DNA of 64,000 bases from Hyphomicrobiales bacterium (GTDB lineage: Bacteria; Pseudomonadota; Alphaproteobacteria; Rhizobiales; Rhizobiaceae). The notes below the pieces were generated by a model. The model did not search any database and was not told where the DNA came from. It saw nothing but the letters and a program-made list of their open reading frames with translations. The stretch lies in assembly GCA_900465665.1 (NCBI GenBank), contig UBJO01000044.1, positions 1-64,000 of the forward strand, in the 5' to 3' direction. This document shows, piece after piece, positions 24,994 through 33,997 of this stretch (position 1 is its first letter; each line of letters opens with the position of its first letter). The translations under genes and the position numbers were made by a program.

Positions 24994-25709
24994 GACGGCG
25001 TTCGGCGTTTCGATGTCTAGCAAATAAGAGCGCGGCCATACGCCCGAATGCGCCGCACCAACGATTCTTTATAAACCAGTGCGAAAGTGTCCGATGTGCG
25101 ATCCGGCCTAATCTTTCTCTCTTAAGACCGCAGACTATATCGTAACTGGTCACTATCCACGACAGCTGACCAATATTTAGATACAAAAATTGGTCAGTGA
25201 GGCGTTCAACCTTCATGTCGTGATCTGAAGAGCGGTGGCCAGGTCGCGACGAGCGGGTCGTCGGCATGGAGGAGGCTCTGCCAGTGGATCCGGCTCGCCG
25301 CTCGATGTACGAGGAGTCGCTTTTCAGCACAGCGTCTGACCCTAGGCCCGAAAAGTCTCGACCGCCGAAACGGTGCGCTACGACGAGCTTGTCCACACGA
25401 TCGGAAGCGCGAAAGCGAGGCAAGGCAGCGCTGGCGCCAGCTCCAAAAATCCGATCGCCGTCTCGGTTCCCTACCGGCGCGTAACCAGGATTATAGGGTT
25501 GAGCATTCCGCGTAGAGGAAGCGCCAGGCTGATTTACGCTTCTGGCGGCTAGGCAGCGAGGCGGTCGCCGGCGCGAGCCGGATGCCGCCATTGCTTACGA
25601 CTCGTGGGGACGCAGGGAGTCGTTGATTCCTCTCGGATGCTGGCTTAGATCTGTTGAGGCGCCCGACGCGTCAGGCTCGCGCGGCGAGAGTCAGTGCCCG
25701 GGAGATCTC
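24994..25709. other. intergenic, no gene seen
   Basis: A 208-codon minus frame (24965-25591) is Arg/Ser-rich with no start signal or domain and is treated as spurious. Confidence 0.4.
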
Positions 25710-26066
25710 ATGACCGAACGAAGACGTGTTGTCGCCGTCATTCCTTGCAACGACCTCGTTGCCAGCGAAGAATTCTACGGTTTGCTGGGATTTGCCAGAC
25801 ACCCAGAAGCGGTGGACTACGGAGACTACGTCATGCTTCACGACAATGGCGGCGCCGAGATCCATCTGACCAAGGCGGCGGAAGACTGGCTGGTCCCTCA
25901 CAAAAGCCCATTCGGCATATACTTCTATGCCGACGACGTTGATGAGCTGGCGCGGCGCCTGGAAGGTCGGCTCCTTCATCCACCGAAGATGCAGCCTTGG
26001 GGAATGTACGAATTTGCAGTGTCCGATCCCGATGAACACCTCGTGCGCGTCGGACGAGGTGCCTGA
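25710..26066 (+). CDS. glyoxalase/bleomycin-resistance (VOC) fold protein
   Basis: 118 residues from the ATG at 25710 behind GGGAGA. One VOC beta-alpha-beta-beta-beta pair: VVAVIPCNDLVASEEFYGLL, GDYVMLHDNGGAEIHL, GIYFYADDVDELARRL, GMYEFAVSDPDEHLVRVG. The closing E-F-x-x-x-D-P-D/H-E signature is typical; metal ligands are not certain. Resembles bleomycin-resistance-type proteins that bind or modify small toxic molecules in the cytoplasm. Monocistronic. Confidence 0.8.
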   Translation: MTERRRVVAVIPCNDLVASEEFYGLLGFARHPEAVDYGDYVMLHDNGGAEIHLTKAAEDWLVPHKSPFGIYFYADDVDELARRLEGRLLHPPKMQPWGMYEFAVSDPDEHLVRVGRGA

Positions 26067-26147
26067 CAATCCGTTTGATCTGGGTCGACAAGCGCAGATG
26101 ATCAGACGCTCCCGTTCCGCCGCATAGCTCGACCGCTTTATAGGAGG

Positions 26148-26228
26148 AAAAGTCTCCCAATCGCTACCGGGAAGGCTTCCTTCGCCGCTTGAAAGGAGGC
26201 GGCGGGGACGACGGGTAGCAGCGTCGTC
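26148..26228 (-). ncRNA. CCUCC-loop sRNA, degenerate copy E
   Basis: Shares its architecture and much sequence with the RNA at 33998-34083: GACGAC...GTCGTC hairpin around UGCUACCC, then a CGCCGC/GCGGCG hairpin with CCUCC in the loop, then a third hairpin and a short T-run. The promoter position (26257-26261 downward) reads GGAAA...AGTG instead of GGAAC...GGTT at identical spacing, and the third stem has mismatches. Probably a decaying paralogue. Confidence 0.4.
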
Positions 26229-26402
26229 TAGGTGTGCACTTCGGCGGTGAACGGAGTTTCCAAATATGGGTATCAGCCCGCCTTGCTGCAGCAGTTCCGG
26301 CCGGTTCTACGATGTCGTCGTGAAAGTCAGCCGTGAGCGGATGGGTCTAGGTTCATCGCCGCTAGCCGACAGCAAGTCCGAGATCGCACCTGCCGCTCCT
26401 TT

Positions 26403-26786
26403 TTAATGGCGGGAGGAGCGTTGCGCAAGGCTCAGGGCCACCCCTATCAAAACTTCGAACGGCGCCACTGGTTTCCTGATAATCTGCTCCTTGGGGAAAC
26501 GCCTTGGCAGCACGTCCCTGTCGAATCCGGTGACAAAGAAGAAGGGAATGGCCCTGTCACGAAGGAGATCCGCCAACGGAAACACGTCCTCGGCGGCAAG
26601 CCTCACGTCAAGAATGGCGGCATCGAGCTCCGCCCTTTGCAAGGCCATGAAGGCGCCCTCAAGGTCGGGGTATGGGCCAACGATGTCGCCGCCTTGCCGT
26701 TCGATCGCCAACGCCATTGCCTGGGCTTGGTCGTAATCATCTTCGACGACAAGCACCCGTCTTCCAACTAGGTTTGAAAAACTCAT
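26403..26786 (-). CDS. single-domain response regulator (receiver only)
   Basis: 127 residues from the ATG at 26786; the frame reaches 26873 through non-conserved sequence. Complete receiver: VLVVEDDYDQA (acidic pocket), AAILDVRL (phosphoacceptor Asp), FFFVTGFD (switch Thr), IIRKPV (Lys). No output domain. Such stand-alone receivers often relay signals to histidine kinases, including those feeding PhyR in the general stress response. No kinase is adjacent, so the link is inference. Confidence 0.75.
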   Translation of the reverse strand: MSFSNLVGRRVLVVEDDYDQAQAMALAIERQGGDIVGPYPDLEGAFMALQRAELDAAILDVRLAAEDVFPLADLLRDRAIPFFFVTGFDRDVLPRRFPKEQIIRKPVAPFEVLIGVALSLAQRSSRH

Positions 26787-26882
26787 AAGCGCGGTTCCAT
26801 CTTGTCCGAAGAGGCCGGAGATCAATCTCCGACCTCTTGGACGGTTCAGTGCCAGTACATCCGTGGTCACCAAACCTGGCTT

Positions 26883-27440
26883 TCAACCTACCTTCGACTT
26901 CACCATATCGAGGTGGTCGATGTGTTCCTTGATCTGGCCGCGAGCCAGCTTGGTGACGCTAAGGTGCTCGCGGTTCTGGCCAACTTTAAGATAGTCTTCC
27001 TGGATCGCCAGCAGCTTCTTATGGCCGTCGAGCTGAGCGGTAACGAAGGCTTTGTCGAACGCGGCGCCGCTGGTGACCTTCAGCTTCTCCAGCGCAGACT
27101 TGCTTTCCTCGTCGATCGCCTCTACCTCGCTGTCGGACGGCCGCTGGAGAGCGCCTTGGGCTTTGCCCTCCATCTTTATAGACTTCAAGATGTCGGCGAT
27201 GGTCTCCTGCTCGGCGACTTCCCATTTGGCGAATTCCTTTACCATCGGATCGGAAGCCTTTTCGGTGGCAACACGGCTCGTCGCCAACGAAAGCGATCCG
27301 ACCTTCTTCGTGTCGTCCGCGTGTTTTTTCTCAGCGTCGCTGGGAGCCATAGACGCCTGAGCGAAGGTGGCGGTGGAAGAAAGAAGGGCAGGCAGAGCGG
27401 TCGCGGCGGCGACGGCAGTTAGCATTGCACGGCGGTTCAT
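26883..27440 (-). CDS. DUF4142 secreted protein
   Basis: 185 residues. N-terminus MNRRAMLTAVAAATALPALL, an RR-containing signal peptide ending near ATFAQA. DUF4142 helices: LSLATSRVATEKASDPMVKE, FAKWEVAEQETIADIL, FDKAFVTAQLDGHKKLLAIQ, QIKEHIDHLDMVKSKVG. Periplasmic ferritin-like fold of unknown activity, diverged from the 23525 paralogue. A GGAAC-N16-GGTT promoter lies 32 bases upstream. Confidence 0.75.
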   Translation of the reverse strand: MNRRAMLTAVAAATALPALLSSTATFAQASMAPSDAEKKHADDTKKVGSLSLATSRVATEKASDPMVKEFAKWEVAEQETIADILKSIKMEGKAQGALQRPSDSEVEAIDEESKSALEKLKVTSGAAFDKAFVTAQLDGHKKLLAIQEDYLKVGQNREHLSVTKLARGQIKEHIDHLDMVKSKVG

Positions 27441-27471
27441 CCCTATCTCCAGGGTTCCTAAACGGCCCGAT

Positions 27472-27496
27472 AACCTGGAGCAAGATCGAAAGTTCC
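27472..27496 (-). promoter_or_regulatory. EcfG-type promoter
   Basis: GGAAC-N16-GGTT; its -35 box abuts the stop codon of the 27497 gene. Confidence 0.6.
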
Positions 27497-27703
27497 CTAG
27501 CCGAGCGCGTGCTCGATGCGTTCGACATGATAAGCGTTGGTCGACGTGCCGTCCTCGATGGCCACGATCTCCGCTTCAGTCAGCCCGGTGGCAATCGCGA
27601 GGTCCTCAAGGCTGTATGATCTCGCGATGCGAGCTTCGCGAAGACGAGAACTGAGCATCTTGCCGGCATCGTCCAAGGACGTTTCGATATTAATGTGATC
27701 CAT
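27497..27703 (-). CDS. small helix-turn-helix protein
   Basis: 68 residues. XRE-like helices: LSSRLREARIARSYSLEDLA, then IATGLTEAEIVAIEDGTS as the turn and recognition part. Shorter than usual and lacking the last helix, so it may be a minimal DNA-binding protein. It sits upstream of the DUF4142 gene on the same strand but is separated from it by that gene's own promoter. Confidence 0.55.
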   Translation of the reverse strand: MDHINIETSLDDAGKMLSSRLREARIARSYSLEDLAIATGLTEAEIVAIEDGTSTNAYHVERIEHALG

Positions 27704-27759
27704 ACTTTACTCCGAGTGCTGCAAGGGTGGACTTGTTACTTCAGCGTTTCCAAATCTGT

Positions 27760-27930
27760 TCATTCTGAAGATGTGTTGGCGGCCGCAAGCCGCAGCTTGC
27801 GAAGGCGCTCGTTTTTCTCTTCACGAAGTCGGCGCTCTTCAACTGCGACGTCGGCCGCAATCTTGTTCGTGTGTTCGAAGGCCGCCATGCGCTGTTGCAC
27901 GGTCAGGGTCTTCCTGATCCTGCTTACCAT
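27760..27930 (-). CDS. small charged helical protein, 56 aa
   Basis: Start at 27930 with AGAGGA upstream; an earlier start at 27957 has no signal. Fully helical: TVQQRMAAFEHTNKIAADVA and EERRLREEKNERLRKLRLAA. Related in pattern to the 3349-3537 protein. Function unknown. Confidence 0.5.
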   Translation of the reverse strand: MVSRIRKTLTVQQRMAAFEHTNKIAADVAVEERRLREEKNERLRKLRLAAANTSSE

Positions 27931-28077
27931 GATATTGATCCTCTTAGGTTTCTTCATATATGGGAGGATTGGAAAGGTGTTTCAACGACTTGAGGCCGCG
28001 TGTCTACTAGCGTACAGCCGGTCGTCCTGCTTCCTAAAGCGCGTGCTCCCAATCAATAACGGTAATTCACCCCATCA

Positions 28078-28500
28078 TCATTCGAGCTTGCGCAAGAGGC
28101 GTCCCTCGCCTCTGCGTGACTGCTTGCTCGTGGGGTGAGACCACCGCCTCCTTCTCGAGCGAACGCCGCCGAGCTGGTCGAAAATCTTCAGGATAACAGC
28201 CTTGAGGGCACCCTCCTCGTCGTTCATTGGAATAGGCCGAACTCGTCGCGCGCCTCCTTCTAAAACATTCGTCGTCATCACCCCGCAAAAGCCGGACATC
28301 GCGATGCTCGCGCGTGGGAGACCGTCGAGCCTTGGAAGAAGTAAGATGCGCAGCTGGTGGTGTTCGACAAACACGACGCCGAAGGTGAGCTCAACGACCG
28401 GTGTCGTTTCTACGCACGCCGATACAAACATCCGCGCCATAAGGTACTCTATTGAGGTCGCTGGCACTGCGGGCATTTCTTCGGGATCGTGGTTCGACAT
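28078..28500 (-). CDS. hypothetical protein, about 140 aa
   Basis: From the ATG at 28500: ATSIEYLMARMFVSACVETT and PVVELTFGVVFVEHHQLRIL look like a compact alpha/beta domain. The C-terminal 40 residues are Arg-rich and may be run-on. The ribosome site is weak. Same strand as, and 80 bases after, the DUF6894 gene. Not recognised. Confidence 0.4.
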   Translation of the reverse strand: MSNHDPEEMPAVPATSIEYLMARMFVSACVETTPVVELTFGVVFVEHHQLRILLLPRLDGLPRASIAMSGFCGVMTTNVLEGGARRVRPIPMNDEEGALKAVILKIFDQLGGVRSRRRRWSHPTSKQSRRGEGRLLRKLE

Positions 28501-28579
28501 CGGGCGGTTTATGGTGGAAGTGTTGCAGCGGCGAGAGTGGCAGCACCCGCTGAAAAGCGCGGTGAGACGAACTGAGTTC

Positions 28580-28810
28580 TCAGTCAATCGGCACGGTTGC
28601 CAGCAGCTTGCCGTTGTTGTCCATGATTTCGAAGAGTTTTCGGCCAGAGCCGCCGCCCTGCGAAGGGGCCCGTTGCAGCTGCGCGCAGAGGAGGGCCTCC
28701 GCGATTGCGTCTCCGATATCGGGAAGCAGAACGCCATCTCGATCAATCAGCAAATTGCCGTTCTTGCGGATATTGAAGTGAAAACGTTGGAGGCGAGAAG
28801 GTTTGGGCAT
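28580..28810 (-). CDS. DUF6894-type small protein
   Basis: 76 residues: FHFNIRKNGNLLIDRDGVLL, IGDAIAEALLCA and GRKLFEIMDNNGKLLATVP match the DUF6894 layout (beta hairpin, helix, terminal beta hairpin), a common short rhizobial family of unknown function. The ATG follows the stop of the 28814 gene by three bases, so translation is coupled. Confidence 0.65.
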   Translation of the reverse strand: MPKPSRLQRFHFNIRKNGNLLIDRDGVLLPDIGDAIAEALLCAQLQRAPSQGGGSGRKLFEIMDNNGKLLATVPID

Positions 28811-28813
28811 CGC

Positions 28814-28948
28814 CTAACCGCCAGATTCCCTAACCGCTTTCACGTCAACTTCGGCAGCCTCGTGTCGCAATTCGCGCAAGGTCGAGGCGACCAGCCCAAG
28901 GAACATGGCTGCGATCAGGGCGGTCAGGATCGTAAGAAGGGCAAACAT
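28814..28948 (-). CDS. 44-aa membrane miniprotein
   Basis: ATG at 28948 with GGAG eight bases upstream. One hydrophobic helix (MFALLTILTALIAAMFLGLV), then a charged tail (RELRHEAAEVDVKAVRE). First gene of a pair with the DUF6894 gene. A weak promoter-like GGAAC-N16-CATT lies at 28975-28999. Confidence 0.5.
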   Translation of the reverse strand: MFALLTILTALIAAMFLGLVASTLRELRHEAAEVDVKAVRESGG

Positions 28949-29265
28949 CCGATTTCTCCAGCGTGTATCAAGAAAATGACGGGTCGATGGAAAAGTTCCG
29001 CATCTGTGAGGCGTCAAGTGCTTGTCGGGAGTGTCGTCGTCTGTCGATGTGGCGCGTCGAAATAAAAGGCTCGGTTGCCGTACACGGTTCATGGCATCAA
29101 CCGGAAGCATCCCGGTCGTCTCCCAATCGGCCTCGCGGTCTTCGGCCGAGTCTCGTCAGACCTCGGTTCGGTGTCGTGTATTGCGAGAGCTTGAAGGCCT
29201 TAGCTTTGATTCCTTTGGCCTCTTCCTTGGTATCGGGGCAGGCCCACAATGTCGCTGACCACAAT

Positions 29266-29547
29266 CTACAGCTTGTCCTTATCGAACACCAACGGCAATA
29301 GATCAGCAAAACACCTTGCAGTCACAAAGGCGAGCGTCCCAGCCTTAGCCGGTGACTTCACGAAGAGCTTCGCTTTGCGGATATCGAGCCGGCAGCCCCT
29401 TAGTGCGTTATTGTCGTAAATGCCATCGACGACCAATATCGTCGGAACGCCGTCGATACCGCGACCCGCCCCCGGCCGCCAGCGTTTTACATCGGAAAGC
29501 CCGATGTCGGTCGCGAAAAGCGTGAGGATGAGTAAGGCCGCGTTCAT
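29266..29547 (-). CDS. hypothetical protein, 93 aa
   Basis: A hydrophobic N-terminus (MNAALLILTLFATDIG) may be a signal peptide. The following VPTILVVDGIYDNNALRG and LRGCRLDIRKAKLF could form a short alpha/beta domain. No ribosome site of note. Family not recognised; moderate composition evidence only. Confidence 0.4.
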   Translation of the reverse strand: MNAALLILTLFATDIGLSDVKRWRPGAGRGIDGVPTILVVDGIYDNNALRGCRLDIRKAKLFVKSPAKAGTLAFVTARCFADLLPLVFDKDKL

Positions 29548-30103
29548 GAGACAAGTCTTTTCTTAGCATCGCCAGCTGAGTGGTCGCTGAGAAATTGATC
29601 GCAAGGCCGCGGACTACAGCGTCCATGACGGCTCCGAAAGCAGGACGAAGGTGGAGTGCTCGTCGACCTCGTTTCCGATGCCGACCACAAACGAGCGCAG
29701 GCCGGCTCCTAAATCTGCAGACAGAACTCGATTTTCGAGGGGGCAGAGGCATCCGAGCCAAAGACGTAGCCGATGCCATCTTTTTTTGCAGAGTGTCTTT
29801 TGAGGGTCGATACCCTCTAGAGAGCCACCAGAAGGCTCGCGCCCACACTGTTTGAATACTTCGAAGACGAGCGTCACCCGCGGCAATTCGATTTTACCGC
29901 CAAAAACGAAACCATGCTCTTTGAGTAAATACCCCCCGAGCGAAAAGGCGGAGCAGGCAGGCGACAGGAAGAGCGTGAGTTCGATCCACGCTTTCCCCCT
30001 GTGTTATCCACAACCCACGCTGAAGACGCCATGGACCTGGACGCCTTCAGGGAGCGAGGGCCTCCTGCTTGGTTTCAATGAATGCTTCCCGCCCGACATG
30101 ATT
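29548..30103. other. intergenic, no gene seen
   Basis: No start signals or recognisable fragments. Confidence 0.4.
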
Positions 30104-30649
30104 TCAAGCCATCGTCGTGGAACCATTATCGGAAGTTGCACCTGGGGCTTTTAACGATGCTTCGTCTGCATCCGGAACTCGGCCGTCGGGTGTGAGGTCG
30201 TCGACGGCCTTCGGGAGATCGCGGCTGAGCCGATCGACGATCTCCTCATGCGACATCCCTGTCTTGGCGGCGAGCTCGTTCAGGATATCGGGGCCAAGGG
30301 CCTCGGAGAGTTGGCCGCTATCGATTTCCGTGTTCGGTCCAGGTTTGATCCACGATTCAGCTTTGTCCGCGTGGCCGTTCTGCTCGAAGGTTTTCAGGAG
30401 GTCACCCAGACCGCCGCTAAGGATGCCGCCAGTCGTCAGGCCACCGAGAAGATCGCCGAAGCCGCCGGGTCCGCTAAAAAGACCGCCGAGCCCGCCGGCC
30501 TGTTGGCCCTGGCTTTCGCTCTGGGGCGCTCGCGAACCGTTATCAGGGTGGTTCTGGATACCGCGGAGGAATTCCGCAATCTTGTCGCGGTTCTGATAGC
30601 CAGCAACGGCGATCACGCCCAACAGGGCTTTCAATGGTCCACTCATCAT
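30104..30649 (-). CDS. YidB-like (DUF937) protein
   Basis: 181 residues with AAGGAGA before the start. Pattern of YidB/DUF937 proteins: N-terminal PLKALLGVIAVAGY, a Gly-rich linker (GGLGGLFSGPGGFGDLLGGL), GGLGDLLKTFEQNG, and the conserved IDSGQLSEALGPDILNELAA with GMSHEEIVDRLSRDLPKAVD. Cytoplasmic or membrane-associated, role unknown; linked to envelope stress in other bacteria. Likely the third gene after PhnA-like and DUF3597. Confidence 0.75.
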   Translation of the reverse strand: MMSGPLKALLGVIAVAGYQNRDKIAEFLRGIQNHPDNGSRAPQSESQGQQAGGLGGLFSGPGGFGDLLGGLTTGGILSGGLGDLLKTFEQNGHADKAESWIKPGPNTEIDSGQLSEALGPDILNELAAKTGMSHEEIVDRLSRDLPKAVDDLTPDGRVPDADEASLKAPGATSDNGSTTMA

Positions 30650-30751
30650 CTTGTATCTCCTTCATTAACAGGCGGCTATTGTCACTCGATCTGGTCGCCA
30701 CGCCGAACAACAAGCCGACCAGTAAGCTGACGAACCGGACGCTCGTTAAAT

Positions 30752-31250
30752 CTAATCGAGCAGGTCGGCGGGAACCTTCCCGCCATTTTCCGCGAGCTTT
30801 TTCATCAACGCCTTGTGCAGGAACATGTTCATCTTGGCGCTGTCGTGGGCGTCGCCGGAATAGCCGAGTTCGTGGGCGAGTTCCTTGCGCTCTTCGAGGC
30901 TGGCGTCCATTCCAAGAGCCTTCATCAGGTCGACGATCGAATGGCGCCAGTCCAGCTTCTGGCCGGACTTCTGGACCGCAGCGTCGAGGACGGGCTCTAT
31001 GTCGACCGAAGGTCGCGGCGTTGTGTCGGCCTGCTGCGGCGAGCGCTCCTGCGATGGTGCGGGCGAAGCCATCTGCTCCTCGGACGCAGACGTGTTCCCC
31101 GCCGTGGCGGCGGGCGCGGGCGCCGAGGAGGCGGGCCGAACCTGCGGGGCAGGTGAGGTATCAGTCGTCCCCCCCTGTCGACGGCTGCGGAACGGGGGCG
31201 GCGTGCGCCCCGCCGAAGATGGCGTGCTTGATACGGTCGAAAATGCTCAT
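30752..31250 (-). pseudogene. DUF3597 protein, frameshifted at a G7 run
   Basis: The typical DUF3597 N-terminus MSIFDRIKHAIFGGAHAAPV starts at the ATG at 31250 (AAGGGA upstream) but stops after 29 codons. Seven G (plus-strand C at 31169-31175) precede the stop. With six, the frame would continue through a Pro/Ala linker into the conserved C-terminal domain (VDIEPVLDAAVQ, LDWRHSIVDLMKALGMDASL, ELAHELGY) ending at 30752. Either a real disruption, phase variation by slippage, or a read error. Function of the family unknown; it forms a cluster with the PhnA-like and YidB-like genes. Confidence 0.7.
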
Positions 31251-31272
31251 TGTCTGTCCCTTGGTCGTAGCA

Positions 31273-31290
31273 GGGAGCCGGATGGCTCCC
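31273..31290. terminator. 7-bp hairpin with tetraloop between PhnA-like and DUF3597 genes
   Basis: GGGAGCC and GGCTCCC around four bases, without a T-run. It may trim or attenuate transcription between the two genes. Confidence 0.4.
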
Positions 31291-31304
31291 GGTTCTGGCT
31301 AAGT

Positions 31305-32204
31305 TCAACGCGCGATGTACGTGTCGTCGTCGCGGCCGACGTGCGTCGTGCCAACCGAACCGCCAACCCATGCGGCAACAGCGCCGACAGCGAGAGCAAT
31401 GAACGCCAGGATTGCGCCCGCCGAGAAGGCTGTGGCCGCGGTCTTGGCCGCTTCAGTTGCCTGCTCCTTCGCCTTGGCGACCGCGTCCTTGTACTGCTGT
31501 TCGTATTGTGCGACCTGCTGCTTGGCCTGGTCGACCGGAATACTTTGCGCCTTGGCGATGGCGTCAGCTGCGCGGTTGCGCGCTTCTTCCGCCTTCGCCT
31601 GATCGCCGGTTACAGCGGCGCGCACGGAAGCGACCGCGGCGTCGCGGAGCGCGGCGGGGTCGTTGCCACCGGAAGCATCACGGATGTTCTGCTCGATACC
31701 CGCCATCGGATCACTTGCAGTAGCCAGCGCCGGCGCAGCGGTCGTCGCCGCCGTCGCTACACTCGAACCTGCAGCGGAAACAATACCGCCGAGCCCGGAA
31801 AAGACACCGCCGACGAGCGCGCCGACCGATGTCGTCAGGAGATAAACGACAACCAGCGTGGTGACGGCCCAGGTGGTGAGGCCGTGAAGCGCGCCGGTCG
31901 AGCCGACCGGACGGCCGCAAAGACGGCTTGCAACATATCCTCCGACGAAAGAGGCAATGAGACCGGAGACAACAAACCACACAGCGGTGCTGACGGAGAG
32001 GGTGGCGGCGCTCGGATTGTCGTTGGTGCCAGGATCGATGACTGCAGCGCCGATGCCAGCACCGAGCAAGTTTAGAAGCAGCTGAACCACGAGGGCAACG
32101 GCGACACCGGCAAAAATCGCTCCCCACGAGGCCTTGGTCAGCGCGATATAGGGATTGGCGTCGCGGGTGTGGACATGCGCGACTGTTGGAACGGGTTCGG
32201 TCAT
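31305..32204 (-). CDS. PhnA-like membrane protein
   Basis: 299 residues with several hydrophobic helices: one at about 25-55, one near 70-90, one near 110-135 and one near 270-290. Between the last two lies a long soluble Ala/Gln-rich coiled-coil stretch (AKAEEARNRAADAIAKAQSI, QQVAQYEQQYKDAVAKA). This layout is that of the rhizobial proteins labelled PhnA-like; the name does not imply phosphonate metabolism. Heads the cluster with DUF3597 and YidB-like, behind a GGAAC-N16-GGTT promoter. Confidence 0.7.
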   Translation of the reverse strand: MTEPVPTVAHVHTRDANPYIALTKASWGAIFAGVAVALVVQLLLNLLGAGIGAAVIDPGTNDNPSAATLSVSTAVWFVVSGLIASFVGGYVASRLCGRPVGSTGALHGLTTWAVTTLVVVYLLTTSVGALVGGVFSGLGGIVSAAGSSVATAATTAAPALATASDPMAGIEQNIRDASGGNDPAALRDAAVASVRAAVTGDQAKAEEARNRAADAIAKAQSIPVDQAKQQVAQYEQQYKDAVAKAKEQATEAAKTAATAFSAGAILAFIALAVGAVAAWVGGSVGTTHVGRDDDTYIAR

Positions 32205-32241
32205 GAGTTTACCTCCATCACGGAACTGTGAGTGGCACTAA

Positions 32242-32266
32242 AACCTTCGAGGAAGCCTTTTGTTCC
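32242..32266 (-). promoter_or_regulatory. EcfG-type promoter
   Basis: GGAAC-N16-GGTT, -10 box 38 bases before the PhnA-like start. Confidence 0.6.
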
Positions 32267-32891
32267 AACGTGCTGATCTCCTTTGAAAATCAGCCCAGAA
32301 AAAGTCCGCTGGAACCGCCAGGATCGTGTAGTCAAACAACGGCGATCATTGCCCTTGAAAGCTCCGAGCCGTTTTTCCGGCAGGGCTGAACGCTGCTTGG
32401 ATGCGGGAGTTTCGTCGAGCGCTCGGTTGTAATCCGTTGCAACCGAGACGTCGCAGGCAAGTCGCGTTCTATAGAATGGCTTTGATGCAGATTACGGCAT
32501 GTAGTGCAAATTCTGCAGGTCAACAACGAGCCGCTTCTACTGCTCGCTATTGACCTTGCAGAGGGTGCAGGTTTTGCGCCTTTGGAAGCGGGCGACGATA
32601 ACGAGGCGGTCGTCTTACCCGAAACGCGACGTGCATCCACGTCGTCCTTACCGACATCGCTCCGCTCGGCTGGTGCAGGTGTTCTTTCGACCGCTAAAGA
32701 GCTTGCAACAAGCCAAATCGCCTTTGCTGAGGACGTCGCATTGCGCGCCGTAAGCCTTATCTCCACCGTTTATCATCGGCATCCGCGAAAGGCACTTCAG
32801 CCGACCCTTCAATGACAGACACGGGTGCGCTGCAACCTTCCGCCGCCTTCTATGTTCTTGTGATTGCAGACGATAGCAGGAGTAATTTTAG
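32267..32891. other. intergenic, no gene seen
   Basis: Several short frames on both strands without ribosome sites. Confidence 0.4.
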
Positions 32892-33416
32892 GTGACGCTT
32901 CACAGTGGAATTGACAATGAACCGAACTTGCAACGCTACGCGAGCATTCGGTTCGCGACCAAAGAAGACATGAACATCCTCGGTCGGTTTGGGGCTGATC
33001 TTATGCAGCTTCATCACGACTGGGACAGCTCGCGCTTCATCTCGCCAGGCCCCTACACCCCCAGCATGTATGCGAACCACCTCTGCAGCCAGCTCGGCAA
33101 GTCGGACGTGATGGTTCTTGTGGCGGAGGTGGAGGGTACTGCGGTTGGATACGCCTATGCGGGCGTCGAAGGGCACGACTACATGGCTTTGCGCGGTCCG
33201 GCGGGCGTGATACACGACGTCTTCGTCGACGCCGGTCAGCGGCGAAAGGGCGTTGGGCGCATGCTTCTCGCTGCAGCGGTAAGAACGCTTGGGGCGATGG
33301 GTGCGACCCAGGTGGTTTTGTCGACGGCACATCGCAATGGCGCCGCGCAGCGATTGTTCGCATCACAAGGCTTCGAGCCAACGATGATCGAGATGACGAA
33401 GCAGCTCACACGGTAG
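32892..33416 (+). CDS. GNAT-family acetyltransferase
   Basis: 174 residues, GTG start with AGGAG upstream. Acetyl-CoA fold: SIRFATKEDMNILGRFGADL (motif C region), VMVLVAEVEGTAVGYAYAGV (strands), then motif A VIHDVFVDAGQRRKGVGRML with the pyrophosphate loop QRRKGVG, and motif B STAHRNGAAQRLFASQGFEP. It transfers an acetyl group to an amine; the acceptor cannot be predicted. Monocistronic. Confidence 0.8.
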   Translation: MTLHSGIDNEPNLQRYASIRFATKEDMNILGRFGADLMQLHHDWDSSRFISPGPYTPSMYANHLCSQLGKSDVMVLVAEVEGTAVGYAYAGVEGHDYMALRGPAGVIHDVFVDAGQRRKGVGRMLLAAAVRTLGAMGATQVVLSTAHRNGAAQRLFASQGFEPTMIEMTKQLTR

Positions 33417-33595
33417 TTGACAAGGTCATAGCAGATAGTCAGGCGCCTCGGATGAGGTAGGACGATCTGCGTTGTACAATGAAAGAGTGCCTTTCGCAGA
33501 TGAGTTCCGGAAGGGGGTTCGTGCCCATAACACGTTACAAACGACCTGACATCAGGCACTTTTAGCCAGGAGCTGATTTAAGACGCCAGAAATTA

Positions 33596-33922
33596 TTAGT
33601 CGTTCGAAGTGTGCCTGTCCCGAAACTGCTCTATCTGCTCCGGTTCTTTCTCGTCGAGCTTGGTGATCTCGTTGCGGGCCTCGCCATGCGCGTGAAGGAG
33701 TTCGTCGAGCTTGGCATGGATCGCCTGCGTGTCGCGATGCTCGGCCCGCTGGATAAACAGGGTCATACACCATGTGGCGAGCGTGGCAAACCCGTGCCAT
33801 TCTAGCGTCTCCGGGCTGAAGAGGAACCACGAAAGCGCGTAGATCAGCACGATGCCAAATGCAATCGGACTTGCCGTCCAGGTGCCGAGGACTGTGAGCC
33901 AAGAAAGCCACCGCATTCGCAT
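33596..33922 (-). CDS. low-affinity iron permease-like protein, short
   Basis: About 108 residues from the ATG at 33922. Two hydrophobic helices (WLSWLTVLGTWTASPIAFGI, and around ATLATWCMTLFI), then the family's C-terminal IQRAEHRDTQAIHAKLDELL and ARNEITKLDEKEPEQIEQF. Bacterial members of the low-affinity iron permease family have this size and tail; transport is unproven. ATGs at 33991 and 34135 lie in or beyond the sRNA terminator at 34002-34033, so they are less likely. Confidence 0.6.
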   Translation of the reverse strand: MRMRWLSWLTVLGTWTASPIAFGIVLIYALSWFLFSPETLEWHGFATLATWCMTLFIQRAEHRDTQAIHAKLDELLHAHGEARNEITKLDEKEPEQIEQFRDRHTSND

Positions 33923-33997
33923 CTCTCTTCGTTGTTCGTAAATAAGACTTTCCACTGCGATCCGGTTCTCGCTGGAGACGCTCGCTAACATTTGGCT

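Noticed and set aside
24965..25591. 208-codon minus-strand open frame
   Set aside because: Arg/Ser-rich text, no ribosome site, no motif; typical chance frame in GC-rich DNA.
28975..28999. GGAAC-N16-CATT upstream of the 28948 gene
   Set aside because: The -10 box lacks the G of NGTT, so it was not counted among the stress promoters.
30885..32075. 396-codon plus-strand open frame
   Set aside because: Antisense shadow of the PhnA-like and DUF3597 genes with low-complexity Arg/Ser/Gly content.
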